Source of the DNA: Crotalaria pallida
Lineage: Eukaryota > Streptophyta > Magnoliopsida > Fabales > Fabaceae
Assembly: GCA_037953625.1 (NCBI GenBank)
Contig: CM075650.1
Span: 6,078,501-6,142,500, forward strand
Direction: 5' to 3'
Length of the DNA stretch: 64,000 bases
The notes under the pieces are model-generated. The model made no database searches. It was not told the DNA's origin and was given only the letters and a program-made list of their open reading frames with translations. This document shows positions 45,728 to 58,607 of the stretch, piece by piece. Within the stretch, counting starts at the first letter, position 1. The number at the start of each line of letters is the position of its first letter. The position numbers were made by a program, and so were the translations under genes.

Positions 45728-46033
45728 ACTCGAGTAGTTTATCATTTTCCAGATTTTACTCGAGTAGTTCATGATTATACTCGAGTCGTTCATGTCTGTT
45801 TAAAGATTCAAGTTTTCAGATCTTCAAAAATATACTCGAGTAATTCATGAGATACTCGAGTAGTCCATTACCCAGAATACTCGAGTAGTTCATATATTAC
45901 TCGAGTTGTTCATCAATTTTTACTCTTGTTGCATCTGAAATACTCGAGTGCCTAGCCTGATTCTCGAGTTGGTGCGCCAATTTTCACACTGGTGCGCCAC
46001 GAAATACTCGAGTGTTAAGCCAAATACTCGAGT
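45728..46033. repeat. ACTCGAGT pairs in family C intron
   Basis: Sites start at 45728, 45758/45779, 45834/45854, 45879/45899, 45922 (ACTCTTGT)/45942/45962 (TCTCGAGT) and 46006/46026. Steps within pairs are 20 bp, except 21 bp for 45758/45779. A second word, GGTGCGCC, occurs at 45971 and 45991, also 20 bp apart. Confidence 0.85.
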
Positions 46034-47066
46034 ATTTGCAGACAGAACAGACTGAAACTTGGTTTTTACATACCATTTCAATTTCTAAACATTTTTAACC
46101 CAAACCAGTGATCACAACAGTTCATATACCATATATTGAACATGTTACCATACTCATTTCATATCAAATAACCAATTTGACAGAGAATCAATAAATCATG
46201 CATAGAACACATTTTAACAACTCAACGCCTCAATTTACACAATAAGCACAATACTCATGAAACAAAGTCCATTTAAGCTTGCATGCATGATATAGAACTT
46301 GCTCAACACAGTTTTAGAGCAAAGCTTGGTCTCCAAACCAAAGATCCTATTCAATCTAAGCCCTTAGAGCCTCTTGGTGGCTCTCTAACACAAATAATGG
46401 AATTTAATCTCTATCTAGTGAATATAATTACTTCCCCTTACCTCTCAAACGTGAATCAAACAGAGAATCCCCAAAGAAAAGCCCCACAGCACCATAAACA
46501 CTTTGAACACCAACATGCAGAGCAGTTTGAGTGCACCACCAAAATCGAATTGGTTCACCCATGAAACAGAGATAAGAATTGGGGAAATTAGATTTTCTAG
46601 ACTCTATGCAACATCAACTAACTAAAGGAACTGAATTTGAGACTCAGGGATTCATGAGCTTACCAGAAATCGAAATTGAAGTAAGCTCCCAGAACTGAAA
46701 ACAGCAACCAAACCTCAACTTCTCAGCTTCGATTCTAACAGCACACTCACTCTCAGCTCACAATCTTTATATCTATACAAAGCTCGTGATGTGATCTTTG
46801 TATTGGTGTATGATTTGTGTTTTGAATCTGAACAGAGAAGGAGAATCGAAGAAAACGAATTCGGAACCCTAATTTCAACAACTATTGCAAAATTGATCAA
46901 AATTCTCAGCCAAATGATGTTGATGAGCTTAAATAGAAAGGGAGAATGCTCATGCAGGTCGACACGACCTCCCTGGACGTGGAATGAAGATGATTTCGTG
47001 TCACCAACACGGAATCGTTGGTGCTGACTCACCAAACGCACTAACTCGTGCAATTTGACCCAGAAT

Positions 47067-47094
47067 ACTCGAGTTTTTCAGAAAATACTCGAGT
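47067..47094. promoter_or_regulatory. ACTCGAGT pair upstream of family C exon 1
   Basis: ACTCGAGT at 47067 and 47087, 20 bp apart, between the LTR start and the presumed promoter. Confidence 0.7.
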
Positions 47095-47357
47095 ATTTTT
47101 CCCAATTTTTGAAAAATAATTATTTTATTTTCTTTCCCTCCAAAACCTTTCCTATAATTACCTCTAGGTCCCAACCCAGGGACTAATATGCAAAATACTC
47201 ATTTTAGGCATTTATTATATTTATTAAATAATTCCACACACACAAACTAGTTACATGAACACGTATTTTAATCAAGGATTAATATAGAAATCATTAATTA
47301 TAATTAATTTATAATTAACATTTCATTAATCGGGGATTAAAATTTTGGGGTGTTACA

Positions 47358-47932
47358 AAAATCAAAGGTTCCCCGACTAATAATTTTGATAATGACTTAT
47401 AGTTATATAAGTATTTCACATAATCATTCGTTATATTGAGAAGTGTAACCATTCTTCTTATTAGTCTTATATAAGGACATGATTTCCTATGAGAAAATAA
47501 TAAGAGTGGATGATATGATCCATTCCTGAAGAACATCACTATATATGTTTAGGAATGAATGAAATTAGATGAAATGGTATAGCTGACTTCTTGGTACGTA
47601 GGAACATTTGCTTGTCTTTCATCTAAAACATGAAATATTTGTTAGTTTAATCATTGAGAGAAATCATTTTGTTTTTTTAAATATGAAATAATGTAATGTT
47701 CATTTTTGTTGTGAATATTTTACGTCTTCCTAAAGATAAAATAGGCTTCCCTTTGTCGATTTAGTCAAATATATTGGAAGGAAATATTATCACGTTTTGT
47801 AAATTTATATTTCAATCCTGAATATTATTAAAAAATAAAAGTAATGTACCAGTGCAATGTTTTGTAACTCTATATTATATTTTTTTGAGTCCAATCATTA
47901 TAACCAGAAAGTTTCTCAGAGCTCTTACAATA
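47358..47932. repeat. Duplicated segment, copy B part 2
   Basis: Counterpart of 29199-29797. AT-rich, no coding signal. Confidence 0.9.
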
Positions 47933-50900
47933 AAAGTTGTAACACCCCGCATTTTTCCCGTACGTGCGTGAACGAATTTTATCAAAATGAATCTTGAGGT
48001 TTTGTTTTATAAAGGATTTTCAAAGGGATATTTTACATGAATAAGATTTAAGGTGATGATTTTTACAAAGTTTTATAAAAAAAATATTTTTATAGACAAG
48101 AAGTGAATGATTTTGTTAAGTTAGAATGATTTACTAAGTGGTGATTTTATTAAAAAGGTGATTTTTATTTGAAATGGAGTTTTTGGATTTGTAAACTTTG
48201 AAAATTCGTAACTTTTTAACCGTAACTCGGATTTTTATGATCTTTATATCAAAACGATCGTATTGAAACATAGATTTTGAAAATGTAATTTTTGGAATTT
48301 TCTGGTTTGATTTATAAAAATTTATTTTCAGAATTATGAAATACGAATTTTGGAATTGGTATTTTGAAGAAAATAAATTTATTGATTTGGCTTGAATTTT
48401 TATGTGATATGTGCTTGATTTCATGAGTGTGTTTGATGTATGATGTGTGAAAATGATTGTGTGAGTGTGATTGTTAGAATTAATTGCTTTGTTATGAGAA
48501 TAGATTATTATAAATAAACATGATTAAGAAATAAAAAGTAGAATGTATGTATATGTGTGTGTATATGCTACGGTTTGTATGTATGAGTGTGTATGTATGT
48601 ATGTGGATATGTGTGTTGTACGTGTGTGTGTGTGTATGTGTAAGCTAGGATCTTAATTTTGTAGAAGCTTGGTGAGTAAGTTAAGTCTTAACCAAACTAA
48701 ACTAGAACCAAACCAAGTAACAAAACCCTAACTATTAACTAACTAGTCTTTAGCCCTAAGTGACCCCTAGAACCTAGCCTATTCTACCTTGTCCCCTTAC
48801 ATATGATAACCTCCACCCATGCAAGTTTTTGTGAGGACAAACCTACCCCTCCCATTTGCACACAACCGAAATTAAACCTAAGGGCAAAGAGGGAAATTGT
48901 GAGTTGGTCTATATATAGAGGAAGCCTTAGTTCATTTCTCCTGTTCCTTTTTCATTTCCACACTTCCAACTTAAACACAACTCTAAGAGCCCATTCCACT
49001 CTTAGAGAAAGAACAGAGAAAAGAAAAAGAAATAGAGAGAGAGGGAGAGAGGAGGCCGAGAGCTTGGTTAGGAAGAAGAAGGAGGAGATCCAAGCTTGAT
49101 CAAGCCTTGTTCTTGAAGATCCAAACACTAGGAAAGCTAGGAGATCAACCCTTTCATGGTAGGATTCGAAGATCAAGAGGAAGACTTGTAATAGTATAGA
49201 TTTTCCTTTCTAGTTTGTAGATCTTTCTTTTTCTTCTTTGCATGTTGATTTTTATAAGTTGAAAGATGATTTTATGTGTTGTTTTCTTTTGATCTTGGAC
49301 TTTAAGGACTTAAAGTAAATTGTAATATGTGTGACTTGATGCTTGATGTTTTCGGTTCAAAGTTTTCTTGTTAGATCTAATATTTTTCTAACTAAATCTT
49401 GAAGATCTAAAGAAAAACTAAGAATTTTGTGAAAACTAAAATAAATCCCTTTGCATGTTTAATTTTCTTCCTCTAAACCGTGATCTATGTGTGTGTTTGT
49501 GGTTATTTGCCAAGTAAATCTATTATCTAAGTTTACTAAATGATAAAGTGAAATTCGTTGGCCTTGTATGTTGAATCCTTTTTGCTAAACCATGATCTAT
49601 GATGTATTTTCATGATTAATTGATAAAAATATGATTTAAACTTAATTTGTAAAAAGGTTTAAGTTTTTGGTCTTGCATGTTAATTTTGTGATGATCTTAG
49701 TTGATCTAAATGTATACATGTAATTACCTTGTGTGATGAATGAAAAATGTTTAGATCCTTGATTTGCATGTTGATTTCCAAAGAAAAGATTGGGTTTTCT
49801 TTTTATGTATGTTTCGGTTTTAAGAAAAAAATTAAAGTAACAAGTTTTAAATTGATTTTCAAGTGTAAACATGTTTTGATCTATTGTTTGATTTGTGCAT
49901 GTTTTATTTTGTGAAAGGCCATTCGGCCATGCTTGGTGAAACTAGGATTTATGCTTTTTATTTTGTGAAAAATTTATGAATGTGTGTCTTAAAACTAGAT
50001 CTAATGATTTTAAACACATGCATGTTATTTTCATGAAATTAAAATAAGATCTTTTATTTTTGGTTTGAGAAAAAGTTATGATGAACTTGAGTTTATTTTT
50101 TGTATGTGATGTAAGTGAATAACGAAGTATGTTGCTTTGAAAAATAGTCTTGAAAGTTTACATGATTTGACTTGATTCTTGTATGTTGAAAATGCATGAA
50201 AACCATGTCTTTTTACATGATGATGTTCGGCCATCCTAGGGAGAAGTAGGAAGCTATGTTTGTTCCTCATGTAGGATGCTTGCATAATGAAACTATTTTT
50301 AATCAAAGAGCTTTCAAGTACATGCATGAAATAATTAAGTTTTTTAAAAAGAAAATAAAATGATCTTTGGAGTAGTTTATGATTTAAATTATTGTTTTGA
50401 TTTAAGTTAAGAAATGAATTGTAAATTGTTAATTTTCCTATTGCATGCTCACGGTTTTTAGCCAAAATTAAAGGAAATGATTTCATGATTGTATGTTTTT
50501 ATTTGTGCATTAAATCTTTGCAAAATTGTATGTGTATAATTCGACCAATATATGTTTAAATGGTAGGAAAATTATTTTCATAAAATGACCATGATGATAG
50601 CTATATTCTTAGGTGCATGATGATATGTGAAAGTGATGTGTGTTCTTTAATCTTTTTGGTTTTTAGAAAATAAAATAAGTAAGTTGATTTGATTTTGTAA
50701 AAAGGAATTTCTTTGTAATGTTGATTCAATGATTTCAAGATTTTTTTAAATTTTATTTGTGATTGGAAAATTATTGACCATGATAATTTGGTCCTTGGTG
50801 AAGTAGTCATAAGGCCTAGTTTAAATTATTTTCTAAAGAAGTAATTTAGTTAATTTATTAAGATTAAAATTTAATTGATGGTTCTGAATGATGTGAAATG

Positions 50901-53809
50901 TGATTTGCATGATGTGTGTTTGTGAATGCTTTGAATGCTTTGAAATTTTTATGTGATTGTTCGTTCTATGTATTGATTTTCATGCTAATTGAAATTGTTC
51001 TGAATCTGTTTGTGAATCTTATTTGTGAAAAATCTATGTTTGGATTTCAAAGGAATTAAAAATGTTTTATTTGAAAAAGTATGATTTGAACAACTTAAAT
51101 TGATTTGAAATTTTATATGACATTCTTTGATCAGTGTTTGGTAATGTTGTGAAATTTAATCAATCAATTCTATGTGGTTTTGGAGTTTTATTTTCTTGAA
51201 TTTCCGTATTTTGTTTTAAAGCTTAAAGATAATGATTTTACAACCAAAATGTTTTAAATTAAGAGGAATGAATTTTGTTTTAATAAAGAAGATTATTTTA
51301 GAATTGTTTCAAATTTTTCTTGAAAACCTTTTATTAGAAATTTGATTTGGATTTAAAACCTTATGGCTATTGGTAACGTGTTTTTAAAACGAAATTAAGA
51401 ATTTATCAAAAACGTTCTAACGCATGGGAAAAATGTTTTAGTTCGGGTGAAGGACGCGAAGGAAACGAGGCAAGACTAGCGACTAGGAAATCTTGGAACA
51501 CTTTCGAGAGTTTCGTCATCAAGGTGAGAGAGGGGCTCCCCTTAAGACACCATGGTATTAGGTAACATATTAAGGCTTCCAATCATCTCAAAGATTGGAC
51601 CCCAATCTCGTTAGGCGATGAAGTGGGATAGTAATTGTTTGTTTGTTTGGCTATCCCTACGAATCGCTGAGATTGCTTATTGGTATGTTTAGCTAAAATG
51701 GTATGATATTCTATTTTAATATTTATGCATGATATAATTGGTTTTCTTAGTATGTGAAATGATAATGATGAGATTTTGAAGATCATGAATTAAGAGTGAA
51801 GAGAAAAGAGATGCGAATAAGAGATATGAGAATGATTAAAGTTAAGATTAAAGAGAAAGTTATGAGAAATACTGTGAAAGAGATAAGTGATGAACAAAAG
51901 AGAATAAAAAGATGATGTCTGAGATGGCGACAAGAACTACCTGATAAGGCGAACGGAAGCGTGGTGATGATGCTGCTGATGGTGCTGCTGAGGAACAACT
52001 GAGGAGAGTGATTCTGATAAGACTGGGGAGCAACAATCGAGGAGAACGATGCTGATGGCGCTGCCAAGTAACAACTGAGGAGCCAGATGCTGATGATGAT
52101 GCGGCTGAACCCTGATGATGAGAAAGATACTAAAGATGCTACTGAGCATGAGCTGATGAGAATAACGCTGAGATGCACGAGAAAGTGATTTGAGGCAAGA
52201 TTGCCGTTAATAATTTTGGGGAACGGATTGCGATTAGTGGTCGGGTTTCATTGAAGGGATGCACCAAGGATGAACCGACCGTTAGGATTCAGCCGCTAAT
52301 TAAAACTCTCAAACTTTTAAAAACTTTAAAAGACATTAACAAACACGGTGAGGTATGAGTGTCGTATCGAAGTAGTGGAGAGGAAGGAACCATGGGTATC
52401 TGCGGATACTCAGGAGGAGATTGCATTAGGGGAGGACGATGACCGTGAAACGTCAAGAAGTCTAGAGTATATTTCTAGGCAGAACGAACTCCACATGTGG
52501 CGTACGAACATGGTAGGGACTGGGTCCAATGCCGTGGTAAATTCTGCACTGCAGACTAGAATTATATTGTCGCCCCCTAGATTGCAAATCTTGAACAGTG
52601 AGAGGGACTGGAACGGGGCATCTGAGATTGCCACTGTGAGTTTGAGACAGTGTGCCTTGATATTATATGAATTGATATGAATTGAATTGATTTGAGGCTG
52701 TAGTCCTCCTGGCCTGGGGCCAATTGATTGTGAGACAGCTGTCGTGCCCGCGTGGTAAAGGTCCTGTACTCCTGTTTGCTTCCGACTAGGTTGAGTGGAT
52801 GACCGAGGAGATGTAGACGTGTGTGACTTCCTCAATGATGAAGTTCCCCCATCATTGAGTGAACCGGAACGCTAAAACTTAAAAGCTTGAAATAATCAGA
52901 AGAAGAGTACATTAAAGACATCAAGTATTGAATAAAAACGTATAAGACAAGTATAAGAAAAGATTCTTGGAACGTGCGATAAGTTTGGAAAATTATGATG
53001 GAAGAGATAATTGCGAAACGTGGTGAAAGTTTATGAGAAAGATTTTGAGAATGTAATTATAAGAACTTAAATAAAATAGATGTGTTTATGATGATGATGA
53101 TGATGATGATTATGTTGTGTTATGATTTACATGTTGATTGTTGTTTATTGTTTTCCTTAATATTTGCCTATTGTAATTCCACATAGTCGACATAGCTGTT
53201 TGGGTAGCTCACTCTCTCCTATATCTCTGTCTTGCATTGGGAAAATTTTGTATGATCTCTAGATGGAAAGTATAGCGAGGTTCCAACTGGTTCGGGAGAT
53301 AGGGGCATCTCCGTTGAAAGGAAGAAACTCTATGGGAGAAATCCCTGAGACAGCGGACGAGGACGACTCTACTTGCAACTGGAAAGCTTGATCTGCCAGG
53401 ATCCGGAGTTAGACGACAAGTCGTAGAGTGTATTACTAGATGCTAGGTAATCCCCTCAGAGCATGATATTCCATTGTAAGTCCTTAGCTACCTTAGCTCT
53501 ATCATACTGTACCCCGACTAAAGTTTATTAAACATGGATGTTTTGAAAGCAACTAAACGGGCTATGTTTTAAATAATGTTTTGAAAGCGAGTTTCAAGGT
53601 GCGGTGTCTTGTGACATCTCGGTTTGGAACTTGAAAGGTTTACGCAATATGAGAACATGAGTTTTAAATGTAACTATGTTTTGAAAATCTAAATGTTCTC
53701 ATCTTGTGTAACCCTTGTTAAAAAAGAAAAAAAAATGGCCCAAATTTTCACTATATTGAATTTAAATAACGGAAGTTTTCAAGTTGCCAAATCGGGGTGT
53801 TACAAAAGT
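47933..53809 (+). mobile_element. Family D solo LTR (47938-53804) with AAAGT target duplication
   Basis: A single 5867 bp LTR, TGTAACACCCCGCATTTTTC .. CAAATCGGGGTGTTACA, lies between AAAGT at 47933-47937 and AAAGT at 53805-53809. Copy A holds the uninterrupted site with one AAAGT at 29798-29802. It has a TATA box at 48910-48917 (CTATATATAG), a purine-rich leader, GT-rich microsatellites near 48540-48640, and GCTGATGATG-type imperfect repeats near 51950-52130. Frames such as 52348-52680 are not kept in the other family D LTR and are not called as genes. Confidence 0.95.
48910..48917 (+). promoter_or_regulatory. TATA box of family D LTR
   Basis: TATATATA in GGTCTATATATAGAGG, followed by a pyrimidine-rich then AG-rich leader. 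The truncated 3' LTR has an equivalent box near 7240 on the minus strand. Confidence 0.5.
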
Positions 53810-56193
53810 TACGAAAATTGGAACTTATTATGCGAGATATGCCACGTGTCGACGATGTTAATTATTTAAAAAAATTCTTGAAAAGATATGTCTTATTGAT
53901 AAACACCCTTCCATAATAATGTTACTAAATACAGTTTAAAAAATTAAATTCTGAAAAAATATTAATGCACCTTTACAGTAAAAATTCGAAACACCCTTTC
54001 ATAATAATACTAATGTATCTTGACAATTTAAGACTCTATATATAACTGTGATATATTTTTGAAGCACTCAAAAAACAATGATTTCGTGTATAATAAGTGG
54101 TGCAATATCTCAAACTAAGTACAAACCACATGAAAAAAAAACTACCAATTAATACACCCGTACACATAAACTAATGCACTTATTTCACTACACAAAAATC
54201 ATTGCAGGATAAAGAACTTCACTTCACGCGCAAATGTACTCTTTCTATTAAAATATAAATAATGTAGATAAATTTAAAAATAATTCTCGCATTTCTAAAA
54301 TTTTTACTTTTTGATTTCTTATCAATTTCAAACAACAATCCTAACAAATAATATGAGTTTGATATTTCTTATATGCCAAATTAAATGTTTAAAATTTAAT
54401 TTAATTACTGTGTAAATAAAAAAATTAATTACCTATGCATTGCACGGGATAATTCGTAATAAATTATATAATAATATGATATAACCCATAATAGAAGATA
54501 AGGATTTAGAACTTGAAAATAAACTATGTATACAAAGAAAAGTTAAAGTTTGCATGGCTATATTCTTTTCTTCTTGCAGATTGTTCCATGTTCCTCTCCT
54601 TTTTACGTAGTAGTGGAGTAATTTTATATAATAAAAAGACAGAAACTGTGTCCATTCAGTTTGACTTCAAGTAAACTGTGAGTAATCGAGCTATCCCAAA
54701 GCCTGTTTCAAAGCTTGTACCGACACACAAGTTTTAGAAAACTGAAAAATAACTTCCCCACTATGATGGCATTTTTGTAATATTTGATGAAGTTGGATTG
54801 GTTTGAGACAAGGAGACAGAAAATTTTGGGACAAAGGATCCTCATCCCGAATGATGGAAGGTTTGTATGACTTTATTTTTTAACAGTTACAAACATTAGG
54901 GTGATCAGTCTTAATATTTAAACCATTAATAATAAAATCGTTTTTTCAGATATATTCTTTCACAAGAAAGACTATACAATGTATCTTTAAGTTAGATGAA
55001 TTTAAAGATAGAAATATTTGTCACCATTAGATTTAGCTAGGTAGTCAAGTCCTAGAGACATTTCCGTTGGGGAGACAGATATTTGTTAATCTCTCTAATC
55101 TCAACTAACTTTCTATTTCTGTAGTGTTTAGGAATATTTATGTGATAAAGATTTCGATTAAAGAAATTTGGTCCAACGTCTTTTCAAGATTCCCCAACTA
55201 TCAAATGGTTTAATTAACGCAATGGAAAGATAAATTATTACGTTAATCTAGAATGAGGAAATAATTAAACATATATTTACCTAAATCAGATCCCGACTCG
55301 GATCCTCGCAGGGTGAACATCTTCCCTTACTTGGTCCTTTTGTTGTTGTTCACCTTCTTGTTCTTGTCTTGGATCTGGACAGTTTGGAGAATAATGCCCC
55401 AGCTTCTTGCAGTTGAAGCAAACCACTACCTTGGATATTCCACAACTTGTCCCGGAAGTGATGTGCTCCATACATTCCATATTGAGGTGGATAAGTGATG
55501 CTCTTATTTTCTCTTCTTCCATTTCCATTTTTATTGTCCTTCCTCAATTGGGGTTCTTCCATTATTGGTTCTTCTGGTGTTGGTTCTTCTAATTGCCTTT
55601 CCTCTTCTTTAGGTTGGGCTCTCATTTCTTCAATCTTTCGTTTCCTTTGGGCTCGATTGTCCCTTTCATAGATTTCTTTTGCCTTCATATAATCTTCATA
55701 GATCAAACACATATTCAGCAATATTGGGAAATTCCTTATTCCCTGATAGTTAAAAGCTGGTTTAAGGTCCGTACGCAGTCCATTATCATACTTTAAGCAT
55801 TTGGACCTCTCTTATGGGTTATACTAGAAGTAAGGAGAATTCTTTATTAGTTCCATGAACTTCGCAGCATATTCCCCGACGTTCATACTTCCTTGATCAT
55901 GAGCTCGTATGTTATGTACGATCACGAAGAAGTGATGTTATTATTGAACTAAGGGAGACAAAGAGAGCATAACATAACACTAGAAAGTCTGGTGTGCTAG
56001 GATATCGATTGCCCTCATGCATCATGAGCATTATGATATGATAATTGTAATTGTCGACTTTCCAGTCATTCAATTATTAATCCAATTATATGATGTGACA
56101 ATGACTTACTCCCTACCCGTTCTGTTTGTTAAGTTTCTAAAGTATGGGCATTGAAGAGTCTGCAACTTATAGAAGCAATATGTCCAACTAGAT
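53810..56193. repeat. Duplicated segment, copy B part 3
   Basis: Counterpart of 29803-30401 joined directly to 40016-41799. This shows the locus before the family A element inserted (single CTGTG at 54408-54412). It contains the gag relic at 55286-55932 and ends at the Athila LTR. Confidence 0.92.
55286..55932 (-). pseudogene. Ty3 gag relic, copy B
   Basis: Paralogue of 40892-41531. The zinc knuckle CFNCKKLGHYSPNC is intact as CX2CX4HX4C, in a different frame from the Lys/Glu-rich part (55350-55721). Upstream capsid sequence has an extra stop around 55810-55830 (the codon for the second word of YYNPEERS is altered). No pol follows. Confidence 0.8.
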
Positions 56194-57242
56194 TGATCGA
56201 GGCCGTACCCGATCAAAATAAAAGGTGTTTATTCTGTAGTACTAGGAAGGTGATCCTAGGTCGTTTCCCAGCGAATATCGGTCTAGGCATAGTATCAAAC
56301 ACGTAGTGTGCAGTAAAATGGGGGGGTTTTTTTGTGTGACAAATGTGAAGAACAAAACATAAACAGAATATAAAAACTAAGAAAATCAGAAACAAAAGCG
56401 GGCAAACCCCTTTGGCTACGCACACTACTCAATCCTAGCTCACTAAAGATCGATTCCTCTCCTCTCCTCTGTCCAACTCGTGATAACCAAATACTAAGCG
56501 AAAATTCAGTTATCACTCCAAACCCTAACTTCTAATTAAGCATCAGAAACCAGAATTGGAGTTTTTACGAGTTAATACAAATTAAGCATTTATATTCATG
56601 TATTATCTCTACGAAATGGAATTAAGCAAACCACTACACATCGATAAACATGAAAACAGAGAAGAGAAAACGAAATTGCATTAATAACAAGAGCTCAAGA
56701 GTAGATAATACAATACCAAAGGGATTAACCCTTGAAGTCTAGCCTTCCATGGCCATAAATGAAGAAAAACGAGTAGAAATGGGGAAGAACAAAACCCTAG
56801 CAGCCACCACCACTTGGGAGAGCCAAGAGAGAAGTTCTAACCTAGAGAGAGAGTGAGAAATCTGAAATGGGAGTGTGTTCTTGGGGGTTACACGAATTTC
56901 CCCTCTTTAGTTATGAAAATGGGCCTAAAACATGGGCCCAAGTCCTAAGAAACACTATTATGAAAATTACAATTAAAAAGGGACCTAAATGCAAATTACA
57001 ATCTTCACTTCAATGCTTCAATCTTCATTTCCAAACTTCCCAAAGTGTCCTTGTGCCAAATATTACCTGAAAATAGAAATAGAATTAATTAGGCTAAATA
57101 ATCCCAAATTAAACAATATTCGGAATATTAGTCCAATAAACTCAAAATCACTAAATCAAGCTAATCAATGTCAAATGGGCAACAAGTATCAATAATAGGA
57201 GTAAAATAATGCAAGGAATAATGGGAAATAAAATGCTCATCA
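56194..57242 (-). mobile_element. Athila-type 3' LTR (1049 bp)
   Basis: On the minus strand it runs TGATGAGCATTTTATTTCCC .. GGCCTCGATCA. The outer end lies exactly where copy A and copy B stop matching (CAACTAGAT in both), so the expected 5-base target duplication is TAGAT at 56189-56193. The partner is outside the window. A polypurine tract sits directly before it on the minus strand. Confidence 0.85.
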
Positions 57243-57244
57243 AA

Positions 57245-57257
57245 TACCCCCACACTT
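57245..57257 (-). promoter_or_regulatory. Polypurine tract at the Athila 3' LTR
   Basis: Minus strand AAGTGTGGGGGTA followed two bases later by the LTR start TGATGAGC. Confidence 0.75.
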
Positions 57258-58591
57258 ATCCTTTTGCACTCCTGGGCAAAACCAAAAGATAGGACTATGA
57301 AGATCAATATGCACCAAAGTGAATCATGCAACAAGATGACTACAACTAAGAAATGCAAACCTAAGAGATTACATACTTCACAATGAATTCTAGGAAATGC
57401 AAAGAAATGGGCAAACTCAAGCACACAAAATGGTTAAGGATCAAAGAGTCAAAGCATCCGCGAACATCATCCAATTACTTCAAGTATGCAAAGAAACCAA
57501 TGACATCAAGAGGATAGTCACAAAGATGATAGAAACTCACAAGGATCACTCAAAAGTGTTTACACTCAAGTGTTTGGGGTTAATCATTATTTACACTCAA
57601 GGCACATCATGAAAAACAAACACAACCATAAGCTTGACAAGCCTCTAACATCAATCATCAACACACATGCACAAAATGATCAAAAGGTCTTTTAAGGGTT
57701 GTAATGGGGCCAAGGACAAGGTAGGATAAAAATATGGGAATGTAGCTAAAACCAAGGGAATAGAGGAGCAATGGGGAATAAGTAAAAAGTAAGCAAAATC
57801 CACCCCAAAATCAACAACCACTAATTCCAATCCTCTTTGCCTCAACAACCTTTTATTCACTTTTTTTTTCTTTTTTTTTTTCTCTTCTTTTTTTTCTTTT
57901 TATTTTTGCATTTTTTTTATTTTTTTGTTTTTTTTAGAGATATACAAAAAGAAAAGAAGAAACAACACAAATGGCATGAAGATGAAGCCATAACTATAAC
58001 AACCAATGAGGCAAAACCAAGAACTCAACCAATTAAAGCATAAAGCATACTTCTTACCTAATACTCATTCCCAAAACAATTCCAAAGCTCCAAAATTCCC
58101 TAAGGTTAGGGCAATCATGGTTTTTCAGTCATAGGCTTGTAATGAGCTAAAGAACAAGGAAAGGGATAAAAAGGCTCAAAGGGGCTAGCAAAGGATACAT
58201 TCATTCAAGGTAGGCTCATATGGCTAGTAGCTTATTCAAGAAAGAAAGTGCCTAAATCATTTCAAAATGTGCATGAGCAATCAAGTATCAACAAGAGTCA
58301 AGTCAAGTTCTAGAGAGCAAGTAATCCAGAGTGCAATCACACATGAAAGAAAATTAGGTGGCATATATAGCAATCCACCCACAATTAAGGCTCAAATCCT
58401 CACAAAAGGGACAATTCTATCACAGTGTTACCACCTCTTAATTATCAAAAGCAACTTTACACACAGAAATGCATGAATTCAGACACAAGATACCAAAACT
58501 CTACTAAAATGAAGCAAAAATATGCAAGAAAATGCCCAAAACTAAGCAAAACCTAAAAAAAAAATCAAAGCAAAATATGCAACCTAAACTA

Positions 58592-58607
58592 CTCTCCCCC
58601 CACACTT
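58592..58607 (-). promoter_or_regulatory. Second polypurine-like tract after Athila pol
   Basis: Minus strand AAGTGTGGGGGGAGAG, close in sequence to the tract at the LTR but 1.35 kb upstream of it. It could prime plus-strand synthesis internally or mark an older LTR edge. Confidence 0.5.

Larger units (their letters stand above)
44996..46663 (-). other. Predicted intron in family C LTR
   Basis: Minus-strand donor TTTCTG|GTAAGCTC and acceptor ATGCCCTTGTAG|GTGATG. Its 1668 bp compare with 1732 bp in the Tekay LTR, and the exon junction is the same AG|GTGATG. Confidence 0.5.
43997..47357 (-). mobile_element. Family C LTR, probably solo or deletion-joined
   Basis: On the minus strand it starts TGTAACACCCCAAAATTTTA at 47357 and can be read to a terminal CA at 43997. 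It has the same ordered modules as the Tekay LTR: promoter-side exon, intron (44996-46663), related ORF, and TCTGATTT-ATTTAA sequence after the ORF. ACTCGAGT pairs lie upstream and in the intron. No target duplication is seen, and copy A has ~1.1 kb of other sequence at this place, so its insertion was accompanied or followed by a deletion. The left end is uncertain. Confidence 0.7.

Noticed and set aside
52348..52680. 110-codon frame in the family D solo LTR
   Set aside because: The matching region of the other family D LTR (about 9957-10320, minus) does not keep the frame, so it is not supported as a gene.
57855..57930. Long T-rich run resembling the poly(A) tail of a retroposed gene or LINE on the minus strand
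   Set aside because: It lies between Athila pol and its LTR, is broken by C and A, and has no target duplication or LINE/SINE sequence beside it.
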